From Tessaracoccus defluvii (GTDB lineage: Bacteria; Actinomycetota; Actinomycetes; Propionibacteriales; Propionibacteriaceae), in assembly GCF_014489575.1 (NCBI RefSeq), contig NZ_CP060789.1, forward strand, positions 2,852,001-2,916,000: a stretch of 64,000 bases of DNA, given 5' to 3'. Below the pieces are notes generated by a model. That model did not search any database. It was not told the DNA's origin and worked only from the letters and a program-made list of their open reading frames with translations. Below, piece by piece: positions 9,211 through 17,655 of this stretch (its first letter is position 1; every line of letters begins with the position of its first letter). A program made the position numbers and the translations under genes.

Positions 9211-9955
9211 CGCTGTCCGGCGCCGCGGGATCGCTCCGCTGCTCCGCGACGTACGCTCCGATGCGCCGGACGGCCGACTCGTAGTGCATGTCGAGCGCCT
9301 CGTAGTACCCGGCGAGGTCGGAAGCGAGCGCACACTGCGTCATCAGCAGGTGGGACTGCGCAGTGCGCACGATCTCGTCCTGAGGCTGCCGGGCCAGGTC
9401 GATCTCGATGTGCTCCATGACATCCCAGAACGCGACCACCAGCTCGCCGGCGAGATCGTTGCCCGCCAGCTCCGCCAGGCGAAGGTGGAAGCGACGGTCC
9501 ACGACCGAGAGCATCCTGCCCTGCTCGGCCAGGCTGTTCATCTCGGCGCACAGCGCGAGCAACTCGTCGGCGTCGTCCTGGCTGATCCTGTCGCAGATGG
9601 TCGGAGCCATACCCCGATCGACGGCAATGCGCACGTCCAGGATGTCGCGCACCGCCTTGCGATCCACCCGGGCCTTGACGAGCGCGGAGAACTGCAGCAC
9701 ATCGGCGAGAGGGCGCAGGCTGAGTCTCCCGACGAAGGTGCCCACGCCGTGCCGGACATCGAGCACGTCGAGGGCCTGCAGCCGTTGGATCGCCTCCCGC
9801 AGCCGGTTCCGCGAACAACCAAGCATCTGGCAGAGCACGGGCTCGGTTGGCAGGGGGTCACCGGGGGCGAGCTGGGCCCGAAGAATGTAGGAACGAAGGA
9901 GTTCGTCGATCGACACCGCCTTCGGCTGCCGCAGCGATTCCCATTCGGTATTCAT
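9203..9955 (-). CDS. GntR family regulator, FadR (FCD) subfamily
   Basis: A 250-residue repressor-type protein. The winged helix-turn-helix occupies residues about 14-80 (LPTEPVLCQMLGCSRNRLREAIQRL) and an FCD ligand-binding domain follows, with the Asp and His residues that usually hold a metal (DVRIAVD, RRFHLRL, SHLLM). It is the last gene of the minus-strand importer operon, 36 bp after the second ATPase gene, so it probably responds to the imported solute or its aldolase product. Its operator may be the inverted repeat at 16608-16621 in front of the first gene. Confidence 0.9.
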   Translation of the reverse strand: MNTEWESLRQPKAVSIDELLRSYILRAQLAPGDPLPTEPVLCQMLGCSRNRLREAIQRLQALDVLDVRHGVGTFVGRLSLRPLADVLQFSALVKARVDRKAVRDILDVRIAVDRGMAPTICDRISQDDADELLALCAEMNSLAEQGRMLSVVDRRFHLRLAELAGNDLAGELVVAFWDVMEHIEIDLARQPQDEIVRTAQSHLLMTQCALASDLAGYYEALDMHYESAVRRIGAYVAEQRSDPAAPDSVS

Positions 9956-9991
9956 GCTTCCTTCATCCCCCTCTGAGAGGCGCCTGCCAGG

Positions 9992-10984
9992 TCATCCACC
10001 AACCGGCGCTAAGTGACAGGAAACCACATGCTCCCCGGACTCCAGCAATCGCAAACCGGGGACTTCTGTACGACAGATTTCCTGCACGAACGGGCAGCGC
10101 GGATGGAATGGGCATCCCGAAGGAGGCGCCGCCGGCGAGGGCACGTCCCCTGTCAACACGATTCTCTCGCGTCGCTCTCCGAGGGTCGGACTCGGGATGG
10201 CCGAAAGGAGAGCCTGTGTGTACGGGTGTTGAGGCGAGGCGTACAGCTCTTCCGCCGGCGCCATCTCGATGATCCGTCCCAGATACATGACGGCGACGCG
10301 GTCCGCTATGTATTCGACCACGGACATGTTGTGCGAGATGAAGAGGTAGGTGAGCTGCCGCTCCTCCTTGAGCTCCTGGAGCAGATTCAGCACCTGGGCC
10401 TGGACGGAGACGTCGAGAGCGGAGACGGCCTCGTCGCACACCACGAGTTCCGGATTCACTGAGAGTGCCCGCGCGATTCCGATGCGTTGCCGCTGGCCAC
10501 CCGAGAACTCGTTCGGATACCGGTCCATGAAGTCCGCGGGCAGGTTCACCGCGGTGAACAGGTCGGCGAGAATCTCCCGCTGCTCCGCCCTGTTCTTCGT
10601 GCGGTAGCGGGAGAGTGGTTCACGCATCTGCTGGAAGATGGTCAGCGCCGGGTTCAGCGAGGAGTACGGGTCCTGGAAAATGATCTGCAGGTTGGACCGG
10701 AGCCGGTCGAGTTCGCGCTCCCGGGCCGCGGCAAGATCGGTCGCTTCTCCCGCTCCGTGATACATCACCTCACCGGAGGTCGGCTTCACCAGGCGCAGCA
10801 GCGCCTTGCCCATGGTGGTCTTTCCGCAGCCGGATTCACCCACGATCCCGAGGACCTCCCCTCGGCGGATCTCGAGGCTGACGCCGTCGACCGCCTTCAC
10901 CTGCCCGACCGTGCGCCGGAAGACACCCTTCCGGATGGGGTAGTGGACCTTCAGGTCGCTGACGCTCAACAGGTTCTCAGTCAT
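9992..10984 (-). CDS. Oligopeptide-type ABC transporter ATPase (DppF/OppF-like)
   Basis: The second of two ATPases energising the importer. The 330-residue protein has Walker [11 protein letters not shown]-loop [10 protein letters not shown], signature [14 protein letters not shown], Walker [13 protein letters not shown], and the C-terminal Cys-rich oligopeptide/dipeptide domain ([10 protein letters not shown]). The start MTENLLSV overlaps the preceding ATPase gene by 8 bp; an upstream extension in the same frame is only out-of-frame reading of that gene. Confidence 0.93.
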   Translation of the reverse strand: MTENLLSVSDLKVHYPIRKGVFRRTVGQVKAVDGVSLEIRRGEVLGIVGESGCGKTTMGKALLRLVKPTSGEVMYHGAGEATDLAAARERELDRLRSNLQIIFQDPYSSLNPALTIFQQMREPLSRYRTKNRAEQREILADLFTAVNLPADFMDRYPNEFSGGQRQRIGIARALSVNPELVVCDEAVSALDVSVQAQVLNLLQELKEERQLTYLFISHNMSVVEYIADRVAVMYLGRIIEMAPAEELYASPQHPYTQALLSAIPSPTLGERRERIVLTGDVPSPAAPPSGCPFHPRCPFVQEICRTEVPGLRLLESGEHVVSCHLAPVGG

Positions 10985-12005
10985 CGTCGTTGCCTTCGGT
11001 GGACGGATACAGCCAGCACGACACGTCGTGGGTGGCCGACAGCTGGGTGACCGGTGGCTGCTGGACGCAACCCGGCATGGCGGAGTCGCAGCGCGGTGCG
11101 AACTGGCAGCCGGGCGGCCGGTTGTAGGCATCGGGCGTGGCGCCTCGGATGGGGGACAACTGCTGCCGCCTGCCCCGTCCGAGGATGGGCATGCTCGCCA
11201 GCAGCGCCCGCGTGTAGGGATGCCGGGGAGAGGCGAGGACGTCTGCCACCGTGCCGGTCTCGACGACCTTGCCCATGTACATGACCGCGACGTCGTCGGC
11301 CATCTCTGTGATCACGCCCATGTCGTGGGTGATCAGCATCGTCGCCATGTCCCGGTCGCGCCGCAGCCGGTCGATCAGTTCGAACACCTGGGCCTGGATG
11401 GTGACGTCGAGGGCAGTGGTCGGCTCGTCGGCGATCAGCACCCGCGGTTCGCAGGCCATCGCCATCGCGATCATCGCCCGCTGCCGCATGCCGCCGGAGA
11501 ACTGGTGGGGAAACTCGTCGACACGGATCTCCGGGGACGGAATGCCCATCTCCGCCAGCAGTTCGATCGCCCGCGTGCGTGCCTGCGCCCGGGTCAGGCT
11601 GCGGTGGAGCCGCAGCATCTCCATAATCTGCCAGCCCACCGTGTACACCGGATTCAGCGACACGATCGGGTCCTGGAAGATCATCGCGATCTCACTTCCC
11701 CTGATCGCGCGCATCTCGTCCGAGCCGGACGGATACGACGCGATGTTCACCGTCTTCCCGTGGTTTCGATAGAGGATCTCGCCGGACTCGATCCGTGCCA
11801 GGTCAGGGAGCAGCCGCATGACGGAGGAGGCAGTGACGGATTTGCCACACCCCGACTCCCCGACAATGCCGAGCACCCTGCCCGGATAGAGCGCAAGCGA
11901 CACTCCGTCGATGGCCCGATTGACGCGGCCGTCCTGGTAGAAGTACGTCCGCAGATCGCGCACCTCCAGGACAGGTTCGCGGTCGGTCACTGCTGGTTCA
12001 GCCAT
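10977..12005 (-). CDS. Oligopeptide-type ABC transporter ATPase (DppD/OppD-like)
   Basis: A 342-residue nucleotide-binding subunit with Walker A GESGCGKSV, Q-loop FQDPIVSLNP, signature SGGMRQRAMIAMAM, Walker B VLIADEPTTALD and the C-terminal oligo_HPY region (GCQFAPRCDSAMPGC). It pairs with the DppF-like protein downstream as the usual heterodimer of this transporter class. It starts 3 bp after the DppC-like permease. Confidence 0.93.
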   Translation of the reverse strand: MAEPAVTDREPVLEVRDLRTYFYQDGRVNRAIDGVSLALYPGRVLGIVGESGCGKSVTASSVMRLLPDLARIESGEILYRNHGKTVNIASYPSGSDEMRAIRGSEIAMIFQDPIVSLNPVYTVGWQIMEMLRLHRSLTRAQARTRAIELLAEMGIPSPEIRVDEFPHQFSGGMRQRAMIAMAMACEPRVLIADEPTTALDVTIQAQVFELIDRLRRDRDMATMLITHDMGVITEMADDVAVMYMGKVVETGTVADVLASPRHPYTRALLASMPILGRGRRQQLSPIRGATPDAYNRPPGCQFAPRCDSAMPGCVQQPPVTQLSATHDVSCWLYPSTEGNDDD

Positions 12006-12008
12006 GGC

Positions 12009-12938
12009 TCACCCCTGTTGGCTCGGGTCGGTCGAATCGCGCAGCCCGTCACCGATGAAGTTCACGGACAGCACGAAGATCGAGATGACGAGCCCGACGG
12101 GAAGCCACATCCACCAGGCGTTGTTCAGAATGGTCAGGTCATTGGCGACGTTGAGGATGTTCCCCCAGGTCGGGATCTCCATCGGTACACCGAGGCCCAG
12201 GAAGCTCAACGACGACTCCTGCAGGATGAACATCGCCGTCGAGAGGGTGACGTTCACCATGATCGGACCGAGTGCATTGGGCAGGATGTGCTTGGCGCAC
12301 ACGATCACCTTGTTGATGCCGAAGGCCCGCAGCGCGGCGATGTACTCCTCCTCGCGGATCGACAGGGTCTGCGAGCGGGCCATGCGGTACATGGAGCCCC
12401 AGCCGGTGCCGATGAAGATGATCATCAGGTTGCCGAGGCTCTGGCCGACGATCGACACGAGCAGGAGCACGAGAACGATCTGGGGGAAGGCCATCACCAT
12501 CTCCGAGATCCGGAAGACGACCTTGTCGACCCACCCCCCGACGTAGCCCGCGTAGATCCCGAGCGTGACGCCGATCACCGCGGCCCCCAGTGCGGAGCCG
12601 AGACCGACGAAGATCGAGACCCGGCCTCCGTAGAGGATGCGGGACAGGACATCGCGGCCGATCTTGTCCGTCCCGAGCCAATGCTCCGCGGACGGCGGCT
12701 TCAGGATCGTCGTCAGGTCCATCTGGGCGGGGTTGTACGGGGCGAGCAGCGGGGCTGCGAGGCTGGCCAGGACGATGACGCCGAAGACGATCAGTCCCAG
12801 TGTCGACAGCCTGTTGTTCAGCATGCGGCGTAGTTGGCGGTTCGTGACCCAGCGGCGCTTCCTCTCCTGCCCTTCAGCAGCGAGGATGGCGTCCATCTGA
12901 CGATCGAGGGCGCGGGCCCTTCGGGTCTGTGTTGCCAT
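12009..12938 (-). CDS. ABC transporter permease (DppC-like)
   Basis: A 309-residue inner-membrane permease with a cytoplasmic N-terminal tail and about six helices. It has the OppC_N segment early (residues about 35-85), the GTDKIGRDVLSRI motif typical of DppC-type proteins, and the EAA loop (AALRAFGINKVIVCAKHILPN) that contacts the ATPases. It is spaced 3 bp from both neighbouring genes, so translation is coupled. Confidence 0.92.
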   Translation of the reverse strand: MATQTRRARALDRQMDAILAAEGQERKRRWVTNRQLRRMLNNRLSTLGLIVFGVIVLASLAAPLLAPYNPAQMDLTTILKPPSAEHWLGTDKIGRDVLSRILYGGRVSIFVGLGSALGAAVIGVTLGIYAGYVGGWVDKVVFRISEMVMAFPQIVLVLLLVSIVGQSLGNLMIIFIGTGWGSMYRMARSQTLSIREEEYIAALRAFGINKVIVCAKHILPNALGPIMVNVTLSTAMFILQESSLSFLGLGVPMEIPTWGNILNVANDLTILNNAWWMWLPVGLVISIFVLSVNFIGDGLRDSTDPSQQG

Positions 12939-12941
12939 GCT

Positions 12942-13904
12942 TCACTCCAACCTGACGCGGGGGTCGATCCACGCCGTCACGAGGTCGACCACCAGGGACG
13001 AGATCAGCACCGCACTCACGGAGAGCAGCGTGATCATCATGATGAGCGGATAGTTCTGGCCCCTCACCGCGGTGATGAACTCCAGTCCGATGCCGGGCCA
13101 CTGGAAGATCTGCTCGATGACGACGGAGCCGCCGATGAGGATCGGCAGTCGGAAGCCGACGAGGACGACCACAGGGGTCAACGCGACCCGGAACCCGTGG
13201 ATCAGGTTCACGCGCCACTCCGGCATGCCCTTCGAGCGCGCTGTCACGACGAAGGCCTTGTTGCGGGCGTCCAGCATGGCTGCGCGGGAGTACCGCATGA
13301 CACCCGCCGACATCGCGACACCGAGCGCCATAGCGGGCAGGAACAGATTGTCCAACTGCTGGACCCACGAGGTGTCCCCCGGCTCGATCCTCCCGGCCGC
13401 GGGGAACCAGCCGAGTCTGATGGCGAACACCGACACCAGGACGAGACCGAGGAAGAACTCCGGGATGGACAGACCGATCATGCCGAGGACGGTGAGACTG
13501 TTGTCGACCGCGGTGCCGCGGCGCAGGGCGGAAACGACACCGAGCACCACGCCGGCGGCGCTGGAGAAGATGAGGGCGGCCACCGAGAGTTGCAGGGTCG
13601 CCGGCAGCTTGGCGGCCAGGATGCCACTGATGGGCTGCCCCGACGAGAGCGAGAAACCGAAGTTCCCTGTGAGGACCCCCTGGAGCCAGAGCCAGTAGCG
13701 CACCAGGAACGGTTGATCGAGTCCCAGGGCCTGCCGCATCGCGTCGAGCTGCTCCGGTGCCAGGCTGGCTGCCTCGGGCCCGATCATGTAGCTCACCGGA
13801 TCGCCGGGCATCAGTTCCAGCCCGAGATAGACGAGAAACGTGAGCACCAGGAGCATCGGGATGAGCATGAGGATCTTGCGAATGATGTAGCTGATCATGT
13901 TCAC
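12942..13904 (-). CDS. ABC transporter permease (DppB-like)
   Basis: A 320-residue permease with an N-terminal helix (IRKILMLIPMLLVLTFLVYLGL), the periplasmic MPGDPVSYM element of DppB-type proteins and five further helices. The EAA loop reads VTARSKGMPEWRVNLIHGFRVALTP. It forms the channel with the DppC-like subunit. It starts 48 bp after the solute-binding protein gene in the same operon. Confidence 0.92.
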   Translation of the reverse strand: MNMISYIIRKILMLIPMLLVLTFLVYLGLELMPGDPVSYMIGPEAASLAPEQLDAMRQALGLDQPFLVRYWLWLQGVLTGNFGFSLSSGQPISGILAAKLPATLQLSVAALIFSSAAGVVLGVVSALRRGTAVDNSLTVLGMIGLSIPEFFLGLVLVSVFAIRLGWFPAAGRIEPGDTSWVQQLDNLFLPAMALGVAMSAGVMRYSRAAMLDARNKAFVVTARSKGMPEWRVNLIHGFRVALTPVVVLVGFRLPILIGGSVVIEQIFQWPGIGLEFITAVRGQNYPLIMMITLLSVSAVLISSLVVDLVTAWIDPRVRLE

Positions 13905-13952
13905 CTTCCCGGGCGGACGACGACGCGGTGCCGTCGCCCGCTCGGCTGAGGA

Positions 13953-15593
13953 TTACGGCTTCGGGAACGAGTTCACGAAGAAGAGCCGGGTGTAGAAGAC
14001 GTCGACGGACTCGGTCTTCATGCCGGGGACCTGGGCGATCGCGAGCACGTCGTCGATCGACTTCGAGTAGGCGTAGTCGACGGTGCCGGCCTGGACGTTC
14101 TTGACCAGGTTGGGGTCCGACTCACCCGACGGATACTGGCGCACCTGGTCGATGACGGGACGGCCTTGCCAGTAGCCCTCGAACGCCTCGTAGAGGGCGT
14201 AGTCGCCCATCTTGATGTCGACCGCCTTGAACGGGCCCGATCCGATGGGGTTCTGGAAGTACGGGTCCTGCTGGAAGGTGAGCGGGTCGGACGACGCCAG
14301 GTGCTTCTGCGGCAGCGGCGGAAGCTGCGAGAACGTCGTCAGCGCCATCGAGTCGAGCTCCGAGAACGTGAAGACGACCTGCTTCCCCGACACGGTGATG
14401 TCGCTGATCTTCTCGAGCGTGCCGGCGAAGACGGTGTGCACGGTCGGCACCTTCTTCGCGAACTCGAACGTGAACTTCACGTCCTCGGCCGTGATGGGTT
14501 CCCCGTCGTGCCAGGTGATCCCGTCGCGCATCGTGAAGGTGATGGTCAGCCCGTCGTCGGAGATCTCGTAGTTCTCGGCGAGCTGGCCGGCCTTCGGCAC
14601 CAGGTTCTCGTCGGCGACGATCAGGTGGTCCCACATGATCTTCTGCGAAAGCAACACGCCGGGGTTGAAGAACGGCATGTCGAAGAACTCGACTGGGCCG
14701 CCGTTGGTGCGCAGCGTCTTCTTGCCGTCGCTGCCGGCCGGGATGTCCCAGGTGTGGATGGCCCAGTCGTAGTTGTACTGGTCGTTGCCGAACGCGGCGC
14801 CCTTGCGGTCGAGCTTGTCCGAGTAGGCGATGAACACCGGCTGGTAGTACAGCGGGATCCCGGGAAGGTTCTTGCTCTCCCAGTTCACGGTCTCGTGGAA
14901 CGCCTTCGCCTGCACTTCAGGATCGGCCGAGGCGCTGGTCTCCTCGATGAGCGCGGTGTACTCCGGGTTGTCGGGCCAGTAGGAGTTGCCACTGTAGGTC
15001 GGCAGGAACCGGTTGTAGTACTCCTGCGGTGCGAGCGCCGCGATCGCGGCGTAGGCCAGGTCCCACTTCACACCGGAGGGGCCGGCGACCGGATCGTCAG
15101 GCTTGACCCAGAGCTGCGAGGCGAGGTCGCCTTCGAGCTTGCGCGGCTTGACCTTCATGCCGACCATGTCGAGGTACTGCTGGACCGCGGCCATGAAGTC
15201 GACGGTCGCCTGGTCGCCGTAGTAGTAGACGAGATCCAGCTCGCGGCTGGAATCCCAGCCGGCCTCAGCCAGCAACTGCTTGGCCTTCTCCGGGTCGTAC
15301 GCGTAGGCCTCCAGGCCATTCGTCGGCTTGAAGGGGCCGTCGGGCATGAGGGTGTTGGCGGGCTTGGCGGCGCCTTGGAACAGGGACTCCGTCACCGACT
15401 TCATGTCGATGGCGTACGCCATGGCCTGGCGGACCCGCGGGTCGGCGAGCACCTCGCCGCCGGCGGGGATGGCCGTGGCTCCCCCGCTGGTGACGACGGA
15501 CCCCGGGGTGGAGGCGGTGCCGACGGGTTCGCCGCCGCAGGCAGCGGCCAGGGGTAGGATCAGGGCTCCGCCCAGAACAGTGCGACGCTTCAT
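13953..15593 (-). CDS. Circularly permuted family-5 extracellular solute-binding lipoprotein
   Basis: A 546-residue lipoprotein (signal ending AAACG, Cys19) and substrate receptor of the adjacent DppBCDF-type importer. The order of its halves is reversed. After a low-complexity linker it begins at residue about 50 with DPRVRQAMAYAID, normally found past the middle of family-5 proteins, then YDPEKAKQLLAEAGW and the usual C-terminal IPLYYQPVFIAYSDKL and NYDWAIHTWDIP. At about residue 285 it continues with a typical mature N-terminus (KTLRTNGGPVEFFD), the SDDGLTITFTMRDGITWHDG box and IGSGPFKA, and ends FFVNSFPKP, the point that normally leads into DPRVRQ. The start follows AAAGGAG and shares one base with the aldolase stop. 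The binding protein at 40065-41735 has the normal order. Confidence 0.9.
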   Translation of the reverse strand: MKRRTVLGGALILPLAAACGGEPVGTASTPGSVVTSGGATAIPAGGEVLADPRVRQAMAYAIDMKSVTESLFQGAAKPANTLMPDGPFKPTNGLEAYAYDPEKAKQLLAEAGWDSSRELDLVYYYGDQATVDFMAAVQQYLDMVGMKVKPRKLEGDLASQLWVKPDDPVAGPSGVKWDLAYAAIAALAPQEYYNRFLPTYSGNSYWPDNPEYTALIEETSASADPEVQAKAFHETVNWESKNLPGIPLYYQPVFIAYSDKLDRKGAAFGNDQYNYDWAIHTWDIPAGSDGKKTLRTNGGPVEFFDMPFFNPGVLLSQKIMWDHLIVADENLVPKAGQLAENYEISDDGLTITFTMRDGITWHDGEPITAEDVKFTFEFAKKVPTVHTVFAGTLEKISDITVSGKQVVFTFSELDSMALTTFSQLPPLPQKHLASSDPLTFQQDPYFQNPIGSGPFKAVDIKMGDYALYEAFEGYWQGRPVIDQVRQYPSGESDPNLVKNVQAGTVDYAYSKSIDDVLAIAQVPGMKTESVDVFYTRLFFVNSFPKP

Positions 15594-16585
15594 CAGAACT
15601 CCTTTGTCTCGATGTGTGCGGTGGCGGGACGGCCGAGCTGCCCGGCCTCCCAAGTGACGTAGCTGTCTGTCAGCTCGTTGATCTTCGCGACCGCCTCCGT
15701 GGAGAGCGGACGCTGCGGGGCGCAGGTGCGCCAGGAGGAGAGGACTCCTCTGCGGGTCATGGCGGCCTTGAATCCGCCGATCGCCTGCGCCGGCCCGACG
15801 AGATCGGGGTCGGCGTAGACAATGTCGAAGAACTCCTCGAGCCGGTCCTGCCAGGTGACGGCGGTCGCCCAGTCGCCCCGACGGGCGGCGTCGTAGAGCT
15901 GGACATAGCCGGCGGGCGCGACGTTGCCGAGCCCTGGGACCACGCCGTCGACGCCCATGAGCAGGTTCGCGTCGACGACGACCTCCGTCCCGGTGAACAC
16001 GCGCAGCGGGCTACCGGCGGCCTTGTTGAGGCGGATCAGTCGCCGCATGGCACCCTGGTCGCCCGAGCTGTCCTTGACCGCTGCGATCACGCCGTCGAGC
16101 GCGAGGCGGACAAGCATGTCGGAATCGAGCTTGGAGTGCACAGCGACGGGGATGTCGTAGGCGACGACGGGCAGCGGGCTCCGCTCCGCGATCCAGCGGA
16201 AGTGCGCCTCGATGTCCGCCGTGCAGGTCTTGGCGTAGAACGGTGCGGTCACAATGGCGTAGCCGGCGCCGATATCCGCGGCGCGTCGTGCGTGGTCGAG
16301 GACCCGCGTGGCGGACGTGTCGATGCAGCCGGCGAGCACGGGAAGCCCCTGGCTGGCCTCCACGATGGTGGCGAGCGCCGTGTCGCGCATGGCATCGCTG
16401 AGGAAGCCGACCTCCCCTGACGATCCGAGGGCGAAGAGCCCGTGCACCCCGCCGTCGGCGAGTGAGCCGCACAGGCTCCTGAGGTCGTCGGTGTGGACGT
16501 CGCCGTTCGCATCGAACGGGGTTACCAGGGGTGGGATCACACCGGTGAGCAGGTCAGTCACGCGTTTGTTCCAATCACTCGGCAT
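15593..16585 (-). CDS. Dihydrodipicolinate synthase / N-acetylneuraminate lyase family aldolase
   Basis: A 330-residue TIM-barrel class I aldolase of the DapA/NanA superfamily. The Schiff-base lysine lies in AAVKDSSG, the catalytic tyrosine in VVAYDIPV, and the pyruvate-binding GSSGE motif in ALGSSGEVGFLS. As first gene of an importer operon ending in a FadR-type regulator, it is more likely catabolic (a keto-acid aldolase such as NanA, or a sugar-acid dehydratase/aldolase) than the lysine-biosynthesis DapA. Subfamily cannot be assigned by eye. Peptide-class importers with NanA-like enzymes are known for sialic acid, but no nanE, nanK or nagAB is nearby. Confidence 0.85.
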   Translation of the reverse strand: MPSDWNKRVTDLLTGVIPPLVTPFDANGDVHTDDLRSLCGSLADGGVHGLFALGSSGEVGFLSDAMRDTALATIVEASQGLPVLAGCIDTSATRVLDHARRAADIGAGYAIVTAPFYAKTCTADIEAHFRWIAERSPLPVVAYDIPVAVHSKLDSDMLVRLALDGVIAAVKDSSGDQGAMRRLIRLNKAAGSPLRVFTGTEVVVDANLLMGVDGVVPGLGNVAPAGYVQLYDAARRGDWATAVTWQDRLEEFFDIVYADPDLVGPAQAIGGFKAAMTRRGVLSSWRTCAPQRPLSTEAVAKINELTDSYVTWEAGQLGRPATAHIETKEF

Positions 16586-16607
16586 TGAGGTTCAGGACAG
16601 TCATGGG

Positions 16608-16628
16608 ATGTCCGATGACATGATAATA
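16608..16628 (-). promoter_or_regulatory. Promoter and candidate operator of the aldolase-importer operon
   Basis: ATGTCCGATGACAT (16608-16621) has 5-bp inverted arms ATGTC/GACAT. It abuts a minus-strand TATTAT -10 hexamer (16623-16628), so it would cover the transcription start, about 30 nt before the aldolase ATG. It fits a GntR-family site; which of the two local GntR proteins binds is not evident. Confidence 0.45.
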
Positions 16629-16817
16629 CAGATAGATTCGACCCTGCGATAGGGAGTCGCATCACAGTTTGATAACGACCGGGAGGGCTCGTGCGGTCGC
16701 GAGGGGCCACCAGAGTGCGCAGCGCCGGACGGCGGGAGCTACGACGCGTCGCCTGGGAACATAGGGTGGCAGTTGTCGTTCTATCGAGATCACGAATGGG
16801 GCCTGTTGAGGATGATG

Positions 16818-17570
16818 ATGAGCCGCATCACACGGGTGCCTGTGGCACTCGGGGAGCTTGCTCCGGAGCAGCCCAAGGGCCAGCAGTTGTACGCGCTGTT
16901 GGAGGAACTCCTCGTGAGCCTTCCCGAAGGCAGCGCCATCCCCTCCGAACGCGCGCTTGCCGAGCGCTACGGCGTGGCCCGCATGACAGTGCGGAACCAG
17001 ATCGAGGAACTGGCACGAGCCGGGCGCGTGACCCGGGTCATCGGTAAGGGCACCTTCGTCGCCAAGCCCCGCGTCCCCATCGCCCCCGGCCTCCCCTCCT
17101 TCTCCAACGAGATCGCCGCACTGGGCATGTCCCCCGGCGTCGCACAGGCCGAGGTCACCACGCTCGTTGTCGACGACTCGTCGCCCGACCAGGTGCAGAT
17201 CTGGAGGGACCACCCGATCATGTGCCTGCGTCGCGTGCGCACCGCAGATGAGATACCCATGTCGATCGAGCAGACATACCTCTCTCTGGACCGCTTTCCA
17301 GGCCTGGAGACCGCACCGTTCAAGCAGATATCGATCCGCGACTTCCTGCAAGATGAGTACGGTTGCCACGTCGTGCGGGCAGAGCGTCGGTTCACGGTGG
17401 CTCGGCTGGAGGGTGCGGACGCCAGGCAGTTGCGCGTCAGCGATGGAAGCGCAGCCTTCCTGTCGGAAGTAACGACCTTCGACGAAGCAGACAACGTCAT
17501 CGAGATCGGCACCGCCCTGATCCGCGCCGACCGTTTCGAGATCCGCATGTCGGTCGACACCCGCGACTGA
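16818..17570 (+). CDS. GntR family regulator, HutC (UTRA) subfamily
   Basis: A 250-residue regulator with an N-terminal winged helix (IPSERALAERYGVARMTVRNQIEEL, RVIGKGTFVAKPR) and a C-terminal UTRA sugar-binding domain (residues about 95-245, with IPMSIEQTYLSL and FLSEVTTFDEADNVIE). Three ATGs lie in tandem at 16812, 16815 and 16818; I chose the last because GTTGAG sits 7 nt upstream. It is 85 bp before the sugar importer operon on the same strand. A DasR-like operator at 17638-17653 suggests it represses that operon, probably relieved by a phosphorylated sugar, as for NagR/DasR. Confidence 0.9.
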   Translation: MSRITRVPVALGELAPEQPKGQQLYALLEELLVSLPEGSAIPSERALAERYGVARMTVRNQIEELARAGRVTRVIGKGTFVAKPRVPIAPGLPSFSNEIAALGMSPGVAQAEVTTLVVDDSSPDQVQIWRDHPIMCLRRVRTADEIPMSIEQTYLSLDRFPGLETAPFKQISIRDFLQDEYGCHVVRAERRFTVARLEGADARQLRVSDGSAAFLSEVTTFDEADNVIEIGTALIRADRFEIRMSVDTRD

Positions 17571-17637
17571 GGCGCCGCTCCCCTCGCCCGCCACCGCCGC
17601 ATCCAGCAGATCGGGGTGGCTGGCACACACTCGCCAA

Positions 17638-17653
17638 AGTGGTATAGTCCACC
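17638..17653 (+). promoter_or_regulatory. DasR/NagR-like operator overlapping the -10 box of the sugar importer operon
   Basis: AGTGGTATAGTCCACC is an inverted repeat (GTGG/CCAC) that resembles the DasR consensus AGTGGTCTAGACCACT at 13 of 16 positions. The TATAGT within it (17643-17648) is a good -10 hexamer, with TGGCAC (17621-17626) as a weak -35. The ATG at 17656 lies 7 nt after the hexamer, so the transcript is probably leaderless and repressor binding would occlude RNA polymerase. Confidence 0.65.
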
Positions 17654-17655
17654 TC

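Noticed and set aside
15593..16585. Lysine-biosynthesis dapA
   Set aside because: It leads a catabolic-type importer operon with a FadR regulator and has no dapB neighbour, so a catabolic aldolase is more likely, although the superfamily alone cannot decide.
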